DNA from: Paraburkholderia graminis C4D1M
GTDB taxonomy: Bacteria; Pseudomonadota; Gammaproteobacteria; Burkholderiales; Burkholderiaceae
Assembly: GCF_000172415.1 (NCBI RefSeq)
Contig: NZ_ABLD01000020.1
Span: 62,001 to 126,000 of the forward strand
Direction: 5' to 3'
Length of the DNA stretch: 64,000 nucleotides
In this document: piece by piece, positions 8,596 to 17,112 of the stretch
Layout: each line of letters begins with the position of its first letter
How positions within the stretch are numbered: the first letter of the stretch is position 1
Notes under the pieces: generated by a model
What the model saw: the letters and a program-made list of their open reading frames with translations, nothing else
What the model was told of the DNA's origin: nothing
Database searches by the model: none
Position numbers and translations under genes: made by a program

Positions 8596-9780
8596 ATGCA
8601 GGGGAAAAAAAGTACGGCGATTTTGCTTTCGATCGCGATGTCGACATTGTTCAGTGGCTGCGGCGGTTCGGATTCTGCGGCAACCAGTCAGGGCATTGTG
8701 CCGGCGTCGATGAAAGGTACCGCGGCGACAGGCGCGCCCATTGCCAACGGTCAGGTGTCGCTGAATTGCGTTGCCGGGCACGCCTCAACCCAGACCGCGG
8801 CGGACGGTTCGTGGTCGGTTTCAACTGCCGGATTAACGTTGCCGTGTGTGATTCGCGTTTCGGCTTCGTCGGGATTGGTCCTGCATTCCTATGCTGCTTC
8901 GCCGGGAACTATTAACGTGACGCCGTTCACCGAACTCGTCACGGCAGGCGCCGCGGCGAATTCCGACACAGAAACGTTCTTCAATGGGTTCTCCGCTGCG
9001 TCGGCGAGTGCGGCCAGCGGTCGGCTTGCCATCGCAGTTGCGCAAACCGGGCAATTGCTGGCTAAGCTCGGTGTGAATGTCAATGCAATCGATCTCATGA
9101 ATCAGCAGTTTCAGGCGGTTTCCGGCAATGCATACGACGACGGACTGGAGTTGCTGAGCGCACGGCTCGCTGCCACCAACAGTACTCTGACCACGATTAC
9201 CCAGCAACTTGTGAGCGGCAATGTTGGGCCGGTTGGAGTCACCGGCGCGACGGGGGCGACCGGCGCGACCGGTGCAACGGGCGCCACCGGTGCAGCGGGT
9301 TCCAACGGCGCGACGGGCGCTACGGGGCCGACCGGTGCCACCGGTGCGGTGGGCGCAATGGGGCCGACGGGCGCGACCGGCGCGCAAGGCACCCAGGGCG
9401 CACCCGGAGCAACGGGGCCGACCGGCGCGACCGGCCCGACCGGAGCCACGGGTGCTACCGGTGCTACCGGCGCCACGGGAGCACAGGGAGCCACAGGTTC
9501 GGTTCCGGGACTCGGTAATCCGGGCAATGCTGCCCCGGGAACGGGCGACACCTGCACGCTCGGTACTGTCTGGCTGACGGCGGCCGCCGTCGGCGTGGGG
9601 GTGCCTGCAAATGGCCAGCTTCTCAGCATCTCGCAGAACCCAGCGCTTTTCAGCCTGTTGGGAACTGCCTTCGGTGGAGACGGCGTAACAACCTTTGCGC
9701 TGCCCAACCTGGCGTCAGTCACGCCGAACGGCCTGACCTACATGATCTGCAATGACGGTACCTACCCGTCGCGTAGCTGA
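8596..9780 (+). CDS. Collagen-like lipoprotein with C-terminal phage tail-collar-like domain
   Basis: A 394-residue surface protein in four parts. Residues 1-22 are a lipoprotein signal (LLSIAMSTLFSGC, Cys22 as lipid attachment). Residues ~38-95 resemble a carboxypeptidase-regulatory-like beta domain (TAATGAPIANGQVSLNCVAG). Residues ~100-210 are mostly helical. Residues 211-303 are 31 uninterrupted Gly-X-Y triplets, mostly Gly-Ala-Thr with some Gly-Pro-Thr. The end, residues ~320-390, has QLLSISQNPALFSLLGTAFG then GDGVTTFALPNL, the tail-collar signature found in phage tail fibres and Mdp-like proteins. An AAAGGAA site precedes the ATG. A trimeric collagen stalk with a collar-type trimerisation tip is inferred. 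The neighbouring glycosyltransferase could modify the many threonines. Confidence 0.85.
   Translation: MQGKKSTAILLSIAMSTLFSGCGGSDSAATSQGIVPASMKGTAATGAPIANGQVSLNCVAGHASTQTAADGSWSVSTAGLTLPCVIRVSASSGLVLHSYAASPGTINVTPFTELVTAGAAANSDTETFFNGFSAASASAASGRLAIAVAQTGQLLAKLGVNVNAIDLMNQQFQAVSGNAYDDGLELLSARLAATNSTLTTITQQLVSGNVGPVGVTGATGATGATGATGATGAAGSNGATGATGPTGATGAVGAMGPTGATGAQGTQGAPGATGPTGATGPTGATGATGATGATGAQGATGSVPGLGNPGNAAPGTGDTCTLGTVWLTAAAVGVGVPANGQLLSISQNPALFSLLGTAFGGDGVTTFALPNLASVTPNGLTYMICNDGTYPSRS
9226..9504 (+). repeat. Nine-base coding repeat for Gly-X-Y triplets
   Basis: About 31 tandem nine-base units, mostly variants of GGC GCG ACC / GGT GCA ACG, encode the collagen-like segment. Codon choice varies between units (Gly GGC/GGT/GGG, Thr ACG/ACC), so the repeat is old or kept by protein-level selection. 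Length polymorphism by slippage is plausible. Confidence 0.85.
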
Positions 9781-9832
9781 AGCAGCCTGGATGGGGCGTA
9801 ATCGAGGCACAGGCTGGCCGGCAAGGTAGCCT

Positions 9833-10903
9833 CTACAGCCCGAAATATTGTCGGTTTCCCTCGATGCGTTGACGATGCTCCTGCGGGAATTTCTGTTCGC
9901 GCAGGAGCCGCTGCAGCGCGATACGCCCCTGCTCGATAGCACCGACGTAATACGCGCTCACCACCAGCTCGTCCAGAGCTCGCCAGGCGTAGACCGATTC
10001 GTCGACGAACAGCGTGTCCGTAGGACGCGCGATCGCAGCCGCCTGCCGTGCGAACAGATGCGCCAACGCGAACTCACCGCGCAGCCGGTGATACGCCGCG
10101 AGTCGGCTGAGTGGCTCAGCGCGATGCGGACGAGCTTGGTATGCCGCGAGGTACGCCTCGCGAACTTCGTTCGGATTTGCGCCACTGAGTTCAGTTAGGG
10201 ATGCGATCTGAAAGAGCGCGAACCAGCGCTCTTCATCCCATCCTTCCATTCCACACCGCTCGCGGTACACGCGAATGCTATCCTCCAGCCGGCCAGCATC
10301 CCGGTAGCTCTGAGCGAGGTAAAACCGATAGCGAGGGTTATCAGGCTCGTTGCGTGCCGCTTTTTCCAGCACTTCGATGTCGCGCAGATAGGTGTTGGTA
10401 TCGCGAGCACGGGCACCGTCGCGAGACACGACAATCGTCGCGCCCGGCAGAATCTGCCAGGAATGAGGCGACTCCTGAGTCAGGTACTCGTGCAATACGC
10501 CTTCCCAGCGCCAGGGTTGATGCGCCGCGACAAGTGCATTGCGCAGGTATTGCCATTCGTCGAGCTGGCAGCGGAACTGGTAACCGTCCGCTTCAAGCTG
10601 CTGCCATGCGAAACCTGCCTCCATCTGCAGGGTTTCGTCGGCGTCGATGAAGAACAGGTAGTCGCCGTGCGGCCTGGCGAGTGTCAGCGCTTCGTTGCGG
10701 TTGTGCGCGAAATCCCGCCAGACTCGCTCATGCAATGCCCCTGAAATGCCCGCCATACAGTGCCGAATAATGTCTTGCGTACCGTCTGAAGAGCCTGTAT
10801 CGATGATTACCCAATGATCGATCCATGGTTTGACGCTTGTGAGGCACCTTTCGATGACTGGCGCCTCGTTCTTCACAATCATGCTCAAGCAGATTTTCTT
10901 CAT
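9833..10903 (-). CDS. Family 2 glycosyltransferase with C-terminal TPR-like repeats
   Basis: A 356-residue protein. The N-terminal GT-A domain has ICLSMIVKNEAPVIERCLTS (the S-M-I-V-K-N-E start of this subgroup), the nucleotide-binding IIDTGSSDGTQDII, and the metal-binding FFIDADETL. The C-terminal half (about residue 190 on) is helical with TPR-like repeats such as NPRYRFYLAQSYRDAGRLED and AEPLSRLAAYHRLRGEFALA. TPR-bearing enzymes of this kind often glycosylate proteins or peptides. It converges on the collagen-like lipoprotein gene with only about 50 bases between the stop codons. Sugar donor and acceptor cannot be told from sequence; action on the Thr-rich collagen repeat is an inference from context. 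Confidence 0.88.
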   Translation of the reverse strand: MKKICLSMIVKNEAPVIERCLTSVKPWIDHWVIIDTGSSDGTQDIIRHCMAGISGALHERVWRDFAHNRNEALTLARPHGDYLFFIDADETLQMEAGFAWQQLEADGYQFRCQLDEWQYLRNALVAAHQPWRWEGVLHEYLTQESPHSWQILPGATIVVSRDGARARDTNTYLRDIEVLEKAARNEPDNPRYRFYLAQSYRDAGRLEDSIRVYRERCGMEGWDEERWFALFQIASLTELSGANPNEVREAYLAAYQARPHRAEPLSRLAAYHRLRGEFALAHLFARQAAAIARPTDTLFVDESVYAWRALDELVVSAYYVGAIEQGRIALQRLLREQKFPQEHRQRIEGNRQYFGL

Positions 10904-11117
10904 CTATTTCCCATGGTCGCGTGGACGGTGTCATCTGTTCAGCGCCGCGTATACATTCCTAAAAAGAACTACGAGCGTCGACGCTCATTTTCCAGCGTGC
11001 GCATATTATTCTGAACGGCAGGATGCGCCCGTGATAAAGAGGGGGAGCCGTTGACCGTCACAATACTGATAAATATTTCTCTGCCGTTCAGACGTGTGAG
11101 TTTAAGATAGGTCCGCA

Positions 11118-11175
11118 TGCCCGACTGTCGGTATCGCTCACCGACTGCTTCAATCAATTCACGTCGTGTCTCCAT
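11118..11175 (-). pseudogene. 5' remnant of an integrase-type transposase
   Basis: The first 19 codons, METRRELIEAVGERYRQSG, match the start of a common Burkholderia transposase whose usual continuation is a helix of the type xxxKxRILDEFxxxTGxxRKHAxRLL. Here the sequence diverges after the glycine and no DDE domain follows, though the frame stays open for 49 more codons. It is probably a scar of a lost insertion sequence. The identification rests on memory of the N-terminal motif. Confidence 0.45.
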
Positions 11176-11561
11176 GCTGAGTCACTCACCATAAGGTCGC
11201 CCCCCGCCAGCGTCGGGACGGTAGCAATTACATGAGGCAACAACACGGCTCGGTACAATAATTTGAGTCAATGCGCCGGCCAAGATAATTATATGAACGC
11301 CCCCGATGCGCCAGGTTTTCTTGCACGTTGCTTCGACAGGATGGGTTGCAGCTTTATATGCGGCCTCGTTGCAGCCTCATACGCTGCGGGCCCCGATGAA
11401 ATCCGCTGACTCGCTCCTCATTTGTCGCACGAGCTTCGCGCTCAAATTATCTTTCAGGCTTTGCGAGTTCAGGTCCGACCTGTCTTGTCATCATGCTCAA
11501 TTGCCAGCGCAACCTTTCGACGTCATTCTGCAAGCTCCAATCTTCTACGTTGCTTTAGTCA

Positions 11562-12581
11562 TCAAGCCGGTTGTGCAACGAAGTGCGCTTGGTTGTACGG
11601 CGTGCCATTCGCGAGAACTGCCCAGATTGTTCGGGCCATCTTGTTGGCAAGTGCAACGGTAACCACATTTGATGGACGTCGCTTCTGCAACTGTTCGGCC
11701 CAAGACCCGACATGCTTGCCATGGAAGAGTACGCTGCGCGCACCGTGGATGAGCAATGTCCGCACATACGTATCGCCGCGCCGGCTTATACCGAGCAGCT
11801 GGATCTTCCCACCGGTGCCGATCTGCTTTGGTACGAGACCGAGCCACGCGGCAAACTCCCGTCCCGACCTGAATGCTTTCGCGTCACCCATCGTGGCAAC
11901 AGTCGCCGTCGCCGTCAGTAGGCCAACGCCGGGGATCGCGGCGATTGCCTTGCATGCCTTGTCCTCTTTCATCCACGTTTGCAAACGTCGCTCGATGTCA
12001 GCTATCTGTTTGTCCAGTCGATCAAGCTCACTCCAAAGTTCGCGTAACGAGTCGATCAGCATCGCCGGTAGACGCTCGGCCAGCTTTGCCAGCACCCCGG
12101 GAATCGCTTTATCCAGCGCAGCGCGACTCTTGGCCATCACCTCGCCGTATTCGGCCAGCAATCCGCGTAAGCAATTCATTTGCGCCGTTCGATATTTGAT
12201 CTTCTGTTGCCGCATCCGATGGAGCGCGAGCACTGCCTGCTGGGCTTCGGTCTTTACTGCGACGACCTTGCTGGGCATTTGCGTAGCCATCCAGATTGCA
12301 CGCGCGTCCGCTGCATCGTTCTTGTTTCCGGTGACGAAGGCCTTGACGAACTTCGCCGGCATCAATCTGACCTCGTGTCCCATTTCGATCAATCGGCGTG
12401 CCCAATGATGGGCGCCTCCACAGGCCTCCATGCCAATGACGCAAGCTTCGCGATTCGCAAAATGTTCAAGGAAGACAGCGCGCTTGAGTTGTTTGCTTAC
12501 GATCTCCCCCGATTCGCCATCAACCCAGTGGAGTTGGAAGACGTTCTTCGCGATATCTACACCGACCGTCGTATACTTCAT
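11562..12581 (-). CDS. IS110-family (DEDD/serine) recombinase
   Basis: A 339-residue IS110-family recombinase, which moves its element with a structured non-coding bridge RNA (seekRNA). The RuvC-like DEDD domain is visible: YTTVGVDIAKNVFQLHW (first Asp), IGMEACGGAHHWAR (Glu), and FVTGNKNDAADARAIW (Asp pair). The C-terminal Tnp-20 domain has AAIPGVGLLTATATVATMGD and LGISRRGDTYVRTLLIHGARS, with the catalytic Ser in the last block. The ATG at 12581 starts the family-typical MKYTTVGVDIAKN; the open frame upstream is not protein-like. Length is normal and no frameshift is seen, so it may be active. The ends of the element were not located, as IS110 elements lack ordinary terminal repeats. Confidence 0.93.
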   Translation of the reverse strand: MKYTTVGVDIAKNVFQLHWVDGESGEIVSKQLKRAVFLEHFANREACVIGMEACGGAHHWARRLIEMGHEVRLMPAKFVKAFVTGNKNDAADARAIWMATQMPSKVVAVKTEAQQAVLALHRMRQQKIKYRTAQMNCLRGLLAEYGEVMAKSRAALDKAIPGVLAKLAERLPAMLIDSLRELWSELDRLDKQIADIERRLQTWMKEDKACKAIAAIPGVGLLTATATVATMGDAKAFRSGREFAAWLGLVPKQIGTGGKIQLLGISRRGDTYVRTLLIHGARSVLFHGKHVGSWAEQLQKRRPSNVVTVALANKMARTIWAVLANGTPYNQAHFVAQPA

Positions 12582-12790
12582 TTCGGACTCTCCGGTTAGC
12601 CTGTGAAGATCTCCATGATCGTCCAAATTAGGCACATCGATGCCGTCGGCCCGCGAGGGTCCACTCGTTCGGCGTCTCGCATCTATTGGGTGGGGGCGTT
12701 CATTCCATTTGTCGCCGCCCACCCTATGGCACTGTTCCCACGCGGCGTCCGCTGGACGCCTCGCACGCTGCCCCGCAGCCGGCCACCGGA
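12582..12790 (-). ncRNA. Candidate bridge RNA region of the IS110 element
   Basis: The non-coding end upstream of the recombinase holds two adjacent strong hairpins. One pairs 12685-12698 with 12713-12727 (a GGGTGGG arm against a CCCACCC arm). The other is a perfect 7-base stem GGCGTCC / GGACGCC with a three-base loop at 12744-12760. IS110-group elements carry their bridge RNA in this upstream end. Limits and guide loops are not resolved; if this element is of the IS1111 subgroup the RNA would lie downstream instead. Confidence 0.4.
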
Positions 12791-12794
12791 TGGC

Positions 12795-12878
12795 GCAGGC
12801 TACTCGTCGTCGACGATCACCTGCCAAGTGCGGCGGCGATCAGCGCGGCGCTATCCATTGCAGGATACGACGTTCAGT
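12795..12878 (+). pseudogene. Response-regulator receiver domain, N-terminal fragment
   Basis: One frame reads RRLLVVDDHLPSAAAISAAL then SIAGYDVQ, the beta1-alpha1-beta2 start of a CheY-like receiver with the paired acidic residues (VVDD). After about 28 codons the similarity ends; the phosphoacceptor Asp and all later motifs are missing, and the frame stops soon after. No convincing start codon belongs to it. The fragment abuts the IS110 end and was probably cut when the element or later rearrangements arrived. Confidence 0.6.
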
Positions 12879-13478
12879 TTATACGGAGTCCCCGCTTCAT
12901 TTGCTCGAAGAGATCGCTCTAAGGCCCATCTGAAAAGGTCCAACGAGCTACCAGACCGGAATGTCTCAGATCGGTGAAGCAGCAGACCGTCGCCCATGTT
13001 AACTGAGTGACTCAAACGGGTCGGGGGGCGGCCGACCACGCGTAGGCTGAGTCGTGTTGGCAAGGAAATAGAAGTCGGCATATATCGGCAGTTGATGACG
13101 CTCTGTCCCGTTGTCGAACGTCGCGTTGTTGTTTCTGCTGGCGAAGACCTGTTCCGCTCGATCACGCCGCGTGTCGCCCCAAGTTGCATATCAAGAGGGC
13201 CGTTCCCCTGAATTTGATATGGTGCAGTCCCGCGATGAATCCGGTCTTTGCGTCATGTGGATGCTGCGGTGATAGCGCAGTCTCGCAGCAACCGACGCAC
13301 GTGCAGCGCCAAGGGCCGACCTGGCTCCCTCGGGCCCAGAGCGCAAACCGCTAACTTTTGACCGACTACTCCTGTGCCGCCTGCTAACCTTCGGATCAGT
13401 GGAGGTGCCGACGGGCCCGGAGTCAAGCGCGCTCGCTCGGGATGATGAAGCCTTGATGCGCGGGGAAAGGGGGGGCCT
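12879..13478. other. Intergenic, no gene recognised
   Basis: About 600 bases between the receiver-domain fragment and the exoprotein gene. Frames on both strands are not protein-like. A purine-rich AAAGGGGGGG just before 13479 could serve as ribosome site for the exoprotein. Confidence 0.4.
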
Positions 13479-15863
13479 ATGACCGCTGCAGCACTAGCGC
13501 GTGGCACACGCGCACTCCATGATCGCCGGCGGTCGTTAGCCAGCCGGTGGGCCGGATTAGGACTTACCGTCGCGGCGCTTATTTACGATCACGCGAGTGT
13601 GGCGGCAGGACCTCTACCGCAGGGCGGCAGTTTTGTCGGCTGCACGGGCAGCATCGCTCAGAACGGCCGGAAGCTGAACATCACGCAAGCAGGCGGGCGT
13701 GGCATCATCAATTGGGACAGCTTTTCGATCGGCGTGGGGAACACCGTATCGATCAACAACGGCACGGGCGCGACGCTCAACCGTGTGACCGGCAGCGATG
13801 TTTCCGCGATCTACGGCGCGCTCAACGCGACGGGCAGTGTGTATCTCATTAACCCAAATGGCGTGCTGATCGGTCGAACCGGCGTGATTTCGACGGGTGG
13901 CCGCTTCCTGGCATCGACCCTCGACGTTTCCGACGACAGTTTCCTCAATCCGCGCACAATCGGCGGAACGGCCTACACCGGGAATTCCACGGCGAATGTC
14001 GTCAACCTCGGCAAGATCTCGTCGTCTGGCGGTGACGTTCTGCTTATATCGGCCAGCAATGTCGTCAATGCCGGAAGGATAGATGCGCCCAACGGCAACG
14101 CGGAATCTGCCGTAGGCCGTCAGGTGCGCTTGTTCGATAGCGCGTATCAACAGCTTTCCGTCGATGTGGGAAGCGGCGGCACGATCAGAAACACCGGCAC
14201 CGTCGAAGCGGCGACCATCAACCTTCAGGCGGCAGACGGCAACATCTTCGCGCTGGCCGGTCACTCCGGCGCGCTGCGCGCGACCGGCACGGCCACGCGC
14301 GACGGACACGTCTGGCTCGTCGCCGACACCACCACGAACTACCGCGTCAACACCGGCAACATCGACGCCCGCGGCGCTCAAATCAGCGCTAGCAATGCGG
14401 ACGGCAGCCGCGGCGTAGTCGATATGTCGGGTGGCAGCGTCAAGGTGGGCGGCGCAGATGTTCAGGCCAGACAGTGGAACATCACGACTGGGGATTTCAC
14501 CGTCGATGCGCGCACCGCCGACGCGCTCGGCGCCAGCCTGAACCGCGGCGCGTCGGTCAACGTGCTCGCGAATGGTGCCGACGGCAAGCTGGGCGCGAAC
14601 GGCAAAGGGAACATCGACGTGGAAGCGAGTCTGCGCTGGCGCGGAGACGCGTCGCTTGACCTCAATGCTGCGCACTCGCTGACCATCGCGCCGCGCGTGA
14701 CCATCGCCAACATCGGCGCGGGGTCGCTTACGCTTTCTGCCGACAGCTATGGATTCGACAACGGCGGGAGCGTGATCAATCAGGGCACGCTCGACTGGTC
14801 GCGAAGCACCGGCATCATCACGGCGCTGTACGACATCAACGGCACTTTCACACGCGGCACGGTAGTCACAAATCCGTCGTGGCAGGCCGCGCCGTTCAGT
14901 GGGCTGCTCACGCAATTCACGGCTTATCAGCTAATCGCGTCGCTGGACGACCTGCGCGCGGTAAACAACAACCTCGCGGGCAACTATGCGCTGGCTTCGC
15001 GCGGAATTGAATTCGTCGATGCGGGCGAGTTCGGCGGCATCGGCTCCGCCGACCATCCGTTCACCGGCCAGTTCGACGGCATGGGCCATCTGCCGGCCGA
15101 TCTTCATCTCGCCACTAATGCCGGAATGTTCAACGTGATCGGCCAGGATGGGGTGGTGCGCAACTTCACGCTGGCAGACGGCACGGGGACGTCTTTCTCA
15201 GGCCCCGTAGGTTTGCTCGCGGCAGTCAATTACGGGACGCTGATCAATGTCGGCGCGACAGGCATCATCACGTCGGCGGGCAACGCTAACTCGGTGATCG
15301 GCGGGCTGGTCGGCGAGAATTTCGGCAACATCGAGCGGTCGTGGGCGGGTGTGAACATCACCGGTACGGGTGAACTGGGCGGGCTGGTCGGGCGCAACGA
15401 CGGGCACATCGATCGTTCGTATTCGCTCAACTCGATGAGAGCCGGTGCGCCGAGCACATTTGGCGGCCTGGTCGGCACCAACAATGGCGACATCGTTCGT
15501 TCTTACGCCTTCGCGTTCCAGATGAGCGGCGGCACGACGGTCGGCGGACTGGTTGGCAACAATACCGGCCGCATTGAGCAGTCGTACGCGTATGCGAAGC
15601 TCACGCCGGACGGCAACGCGACAGCGGGCGGCATCGCGGGCAACAATAGCGGCAGCATCGCCAAGGACGTCTTCTGGAACAGCGAGTCGTCGGGCGCGCA
15701 AGCCGGCGTCGGTTCGGGCACGGCGGTGGCCAGTTCGAGCAGTCTCACCGACCTGGAGTTGCGCGACCCTGCGAGCTTCGGGCCGACATGGAACTTCGCT
15801 GCCAACGGCACTTGGGTGTCAGGATATTTCGGGCCGTCGCTGCGCTGGCCCACGCAACCGTGA
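13479..15863 (+). CDS. Two-partner-secretion exoprotein (FHA-type) with GLUG repeats
   Basis: A 794-residue secreted protein. After a signal region (residues ~1-43, ending near ASVAAG) comes the haemagglutination-activity/TPS domain, with GGRGIINWDSFSIGVGNTVS, the family hallmark NPNG (residues 125-128, in SVYLINPNGVLIGR) and long beta-helix repeats. Residues about 595-715 contain several GLUG motifs, e.g. VIGGLVGENFGNIERSWA, GGLVGRNDGHIDRSYS and GGLVGNNTGRIEQSYAYA, known from IgA-protease and adhesin-like proteins. It should be exported by a TpsB/FhaC outer-membrane transporter, but none is in the window, so the partner must be elsewhere or lost. Likely an adhesin. Full reading frame without interruption; 794 residues is short for this family. 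Confidence 0.9.
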   Translation: MTAAALARGTRALHDRRRSLASRWAGLGLTVAALIYDHASVAAGPLPQGGSFVGCTGSIAQNGRKLNITQAGGRGIINWDSFSIGVGNTVSINNGTGATLNRVTGSDVSAIYGALNATGSVYLINPNGVLIGRTGVISTGGRFLASTLDVSDDSFLNPRTIGGTAYTGNSTANVVNLGKISSSGGDVLLISASNVVNAGRIDAPNGNAESAVGRQVRLFDSAYQQLSVDVGSGGTIRNTGTVEAATINLQAADGNIFALAGHSGALRATGTATRDGHVWLVADTTTNYRVNTGNIDARGAQISASNADGSRGVVDMSGGSVKVGGADVQARQWNITTGDFTVDARTADALGASLNRGASVNVLANGADGKLGANGKGNIDVEASLRWRGDASLDLNAAHSLTIAPRVTIANIGAGSLTLSADSYGFDNGGSVINQGTLDWSRSTGIITALYDINGTFTRGTVVTNPSWQAAPFSGLLTQFTAYQLIASLDDLRAVNNNLAGNYALASRGIEFVDAGEFGGIGSADHPFTGQFDGMGHLPADLHLATNAGMFNVIGQDGVVRNFTLADGTGTSFSGPVGLLAAVNYGTLINVGATGIITSAGNANSVIGGLVGENFGNIERSWAGVNITGTGELGGLVGRNDGHIDRSYSLNSMRAGAPSTFGGLVGTNNGDIVRSYAFAFQMSGGTTVGGLVGNNTGRIEQSYAYAKLTPDGNATAGGIAGNNSGSIAKDVFWNSESSGAQAGVGSGTAVASSSSLTDLELRDPASFGPTWNFAANGTWVSGYFGPSLRWPTQP

Positions 15864-15880
15864 TGTCGTGTAACTGGTGA

Positions 15881-15909
15881 CCTGGCTGCTGATGAGCGTG
15901 TCAGCCAGG
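15881..15909 (+). terminator. Hairpin downstream of the exoprotein gene
   Basis: CCTGGCTG (15881-15888) pairs perfectly with CAGCCAGG (15902-15909) across a 13-base loop, 18 bases after the stop codon. There is no T-run, so this may be a terminator without a U-tract or an mRNA-end stabilising hairpin. Confidence 0.35.
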
Positions 15910-16420
15910 CCTACCTCGGTTGCGGGATTTCGGCCATCACAGCATCGTCAACGACCGCACGTATCGTAAAGATGCAGTTTTGCCGATGCGAGCCTCATGG
16001 ACCGTTCCGGGTCGCGAAAACGACCGTGGACGCCAGCGGAGTGCGGCGGGTGTCACCTTGGTACGCGAATCGCATAGCGCACGGTTCGGCCACAACCTGC
16101 CGTTCAGCGAGCGGGCGACCTGCCGTTGGTACGGCTGCATTGGTCCGTTATCTGACCGACGCGCTACGCGCATAGTTCGGCGTTTGCGGACGTTCGGCTG
16201 CCGAGTTGGAACGGCCATTCGTACGGTGGCTACGCGGAAACGCAATCACCTTCGTAGCCGATACGCTCTGGCCGTCTCCATGGCTCCGACAGAAGCTAAC
16301 TCGCGGCTCGAAAACGATGCGTGGACGACGGCGAACAGCCGAACGCCGCCTGGTCCGGCTGTGAAAGCCGAAGGTGGTTAGCAGCATCGCCCATCGCGGC
16401 GATAGATCGTCTGGCGGTTA
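15910..16420. other. Intergenic, no gene recognised
   Basis: About 510 bases between convergent genes. Open frames on both strands are Arg-rich and look non-coding. The sequence has the Burkholderia-type eroded intergenic texture seen in other gaps of this window. Confidence 0.4.
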
Positions 16421-17077
16421 CTAACTGGGTCGACTACGCAGGAGCATCAGTAGCCCCTCTTCCAGATCTTGCCGAAAATCGTAGCGCAGGGCTGCCAGAT
16501 CGGGGCGCGCCAGCACTTCCGCCGCGACCGTGCCCGGATTGCTCAGCGGCCAGAGCCCGATAAGCAATGGCAGCGCCTGGTGAATAAATTTCTCGAACGC
16601 GGATGCGGAGATGGACGGCATGCAGTTGTGAAAGTCGAGCGCCGTCTCGTTTCGTATGTTCAGCAGCCCGTGCTTGAATCCCACCATGCGCTCGGCCGAA
16701 ACATTGCGCTCGAGGATCGACGGGAAGACGCTGACAAGTCGGCACAACAGCGGGCGCGCTGACACGGTTGCGGAGAACGCCCGCGCGATGTGTTCGATGG
16801 TTCCGCGACGTCTGCCTCGGCTTAGTGCTGCGCGGAGTTCCGTGCGCCAGATCATGAACTCCTCGACGAGCACGGTGAGCAAAACCGCTTCGCTGCTCTC
16901 GAAGTATCGATACACGTTCGACTTGGTCATCTCCGCGCACCGCGCCAGCTCGTTGATGCCGAGGTCGTGCACGTCCGGGATTTCGAGCAGCAGCGATCTC
17001 GCGGCGTCAAGCAGGTGCCGCCGGCGCTCTTCCTTCTGTTCGGCGGAGCGCGCCCTTAAATACGTCGATGTCGTCAT
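16421..17077 (-). CDS. TetR-family transcriptional regulator
   Basis: A 218-residue TetR-family repressor. The N-terminal helix-turn-helix is clear: KEERRRHLLDAARSLLLE, then GINELARCAEMTKSNVYRYF, where the final N-V-Y-R-Y-F is the recognition-helix signature. The C-terminal part (LVEEFMIWRTELRAALSR onward) is the ligand-binding and dimer region and ends RSRPS. It lies 35 bases behind the short-chain dehydrogenase gene on the same strand, so both are probably cotranscribed. Two palindromic sites with AGAC...GTCT arms occur upstream of that dehydrogenase and are likely its operators. The ligand is unknown. Confidence 0.9.
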   Translation of the reverse strand: MTTSTYLRARSAEQKEERRRHLLDAARSLLLEIPDVHDLGINELARCAEMTKSNVYRYFESSEAVLLTVLVEEFMIWRTELRAALSRGRRRGTIEHIARAFSATVSARPLLCRLVSVFPSILERNVSAERMVGFKHGLLNIRNETALDFHNCMPSISASAFEKFIHQALPLLIGLWPLSNPGTVAAEVLARPDLAALRYDFRQDLEEGLLMLLRSRPS

Positions 17078-17112
17078 CCTTGAAGAATCCGAAAAGCTGT
17101 TCCGCGAAAGCG

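Noticed and set aside
9111..9722. Minus-strand open frame rich in Ala-Pro-Val repeats
   Set aside because: It is the antisense shadow of the collagen-like repeat (Gly-Ala-Thr read backwards gives Val-Ala-Pro); no start signal or family.
13614..14915. 433-codon minus-strand frame
   Set aside because: Arg/Ala/Asp-rich antisense of the TPS exoprotein gene, caused by high third-position GC.
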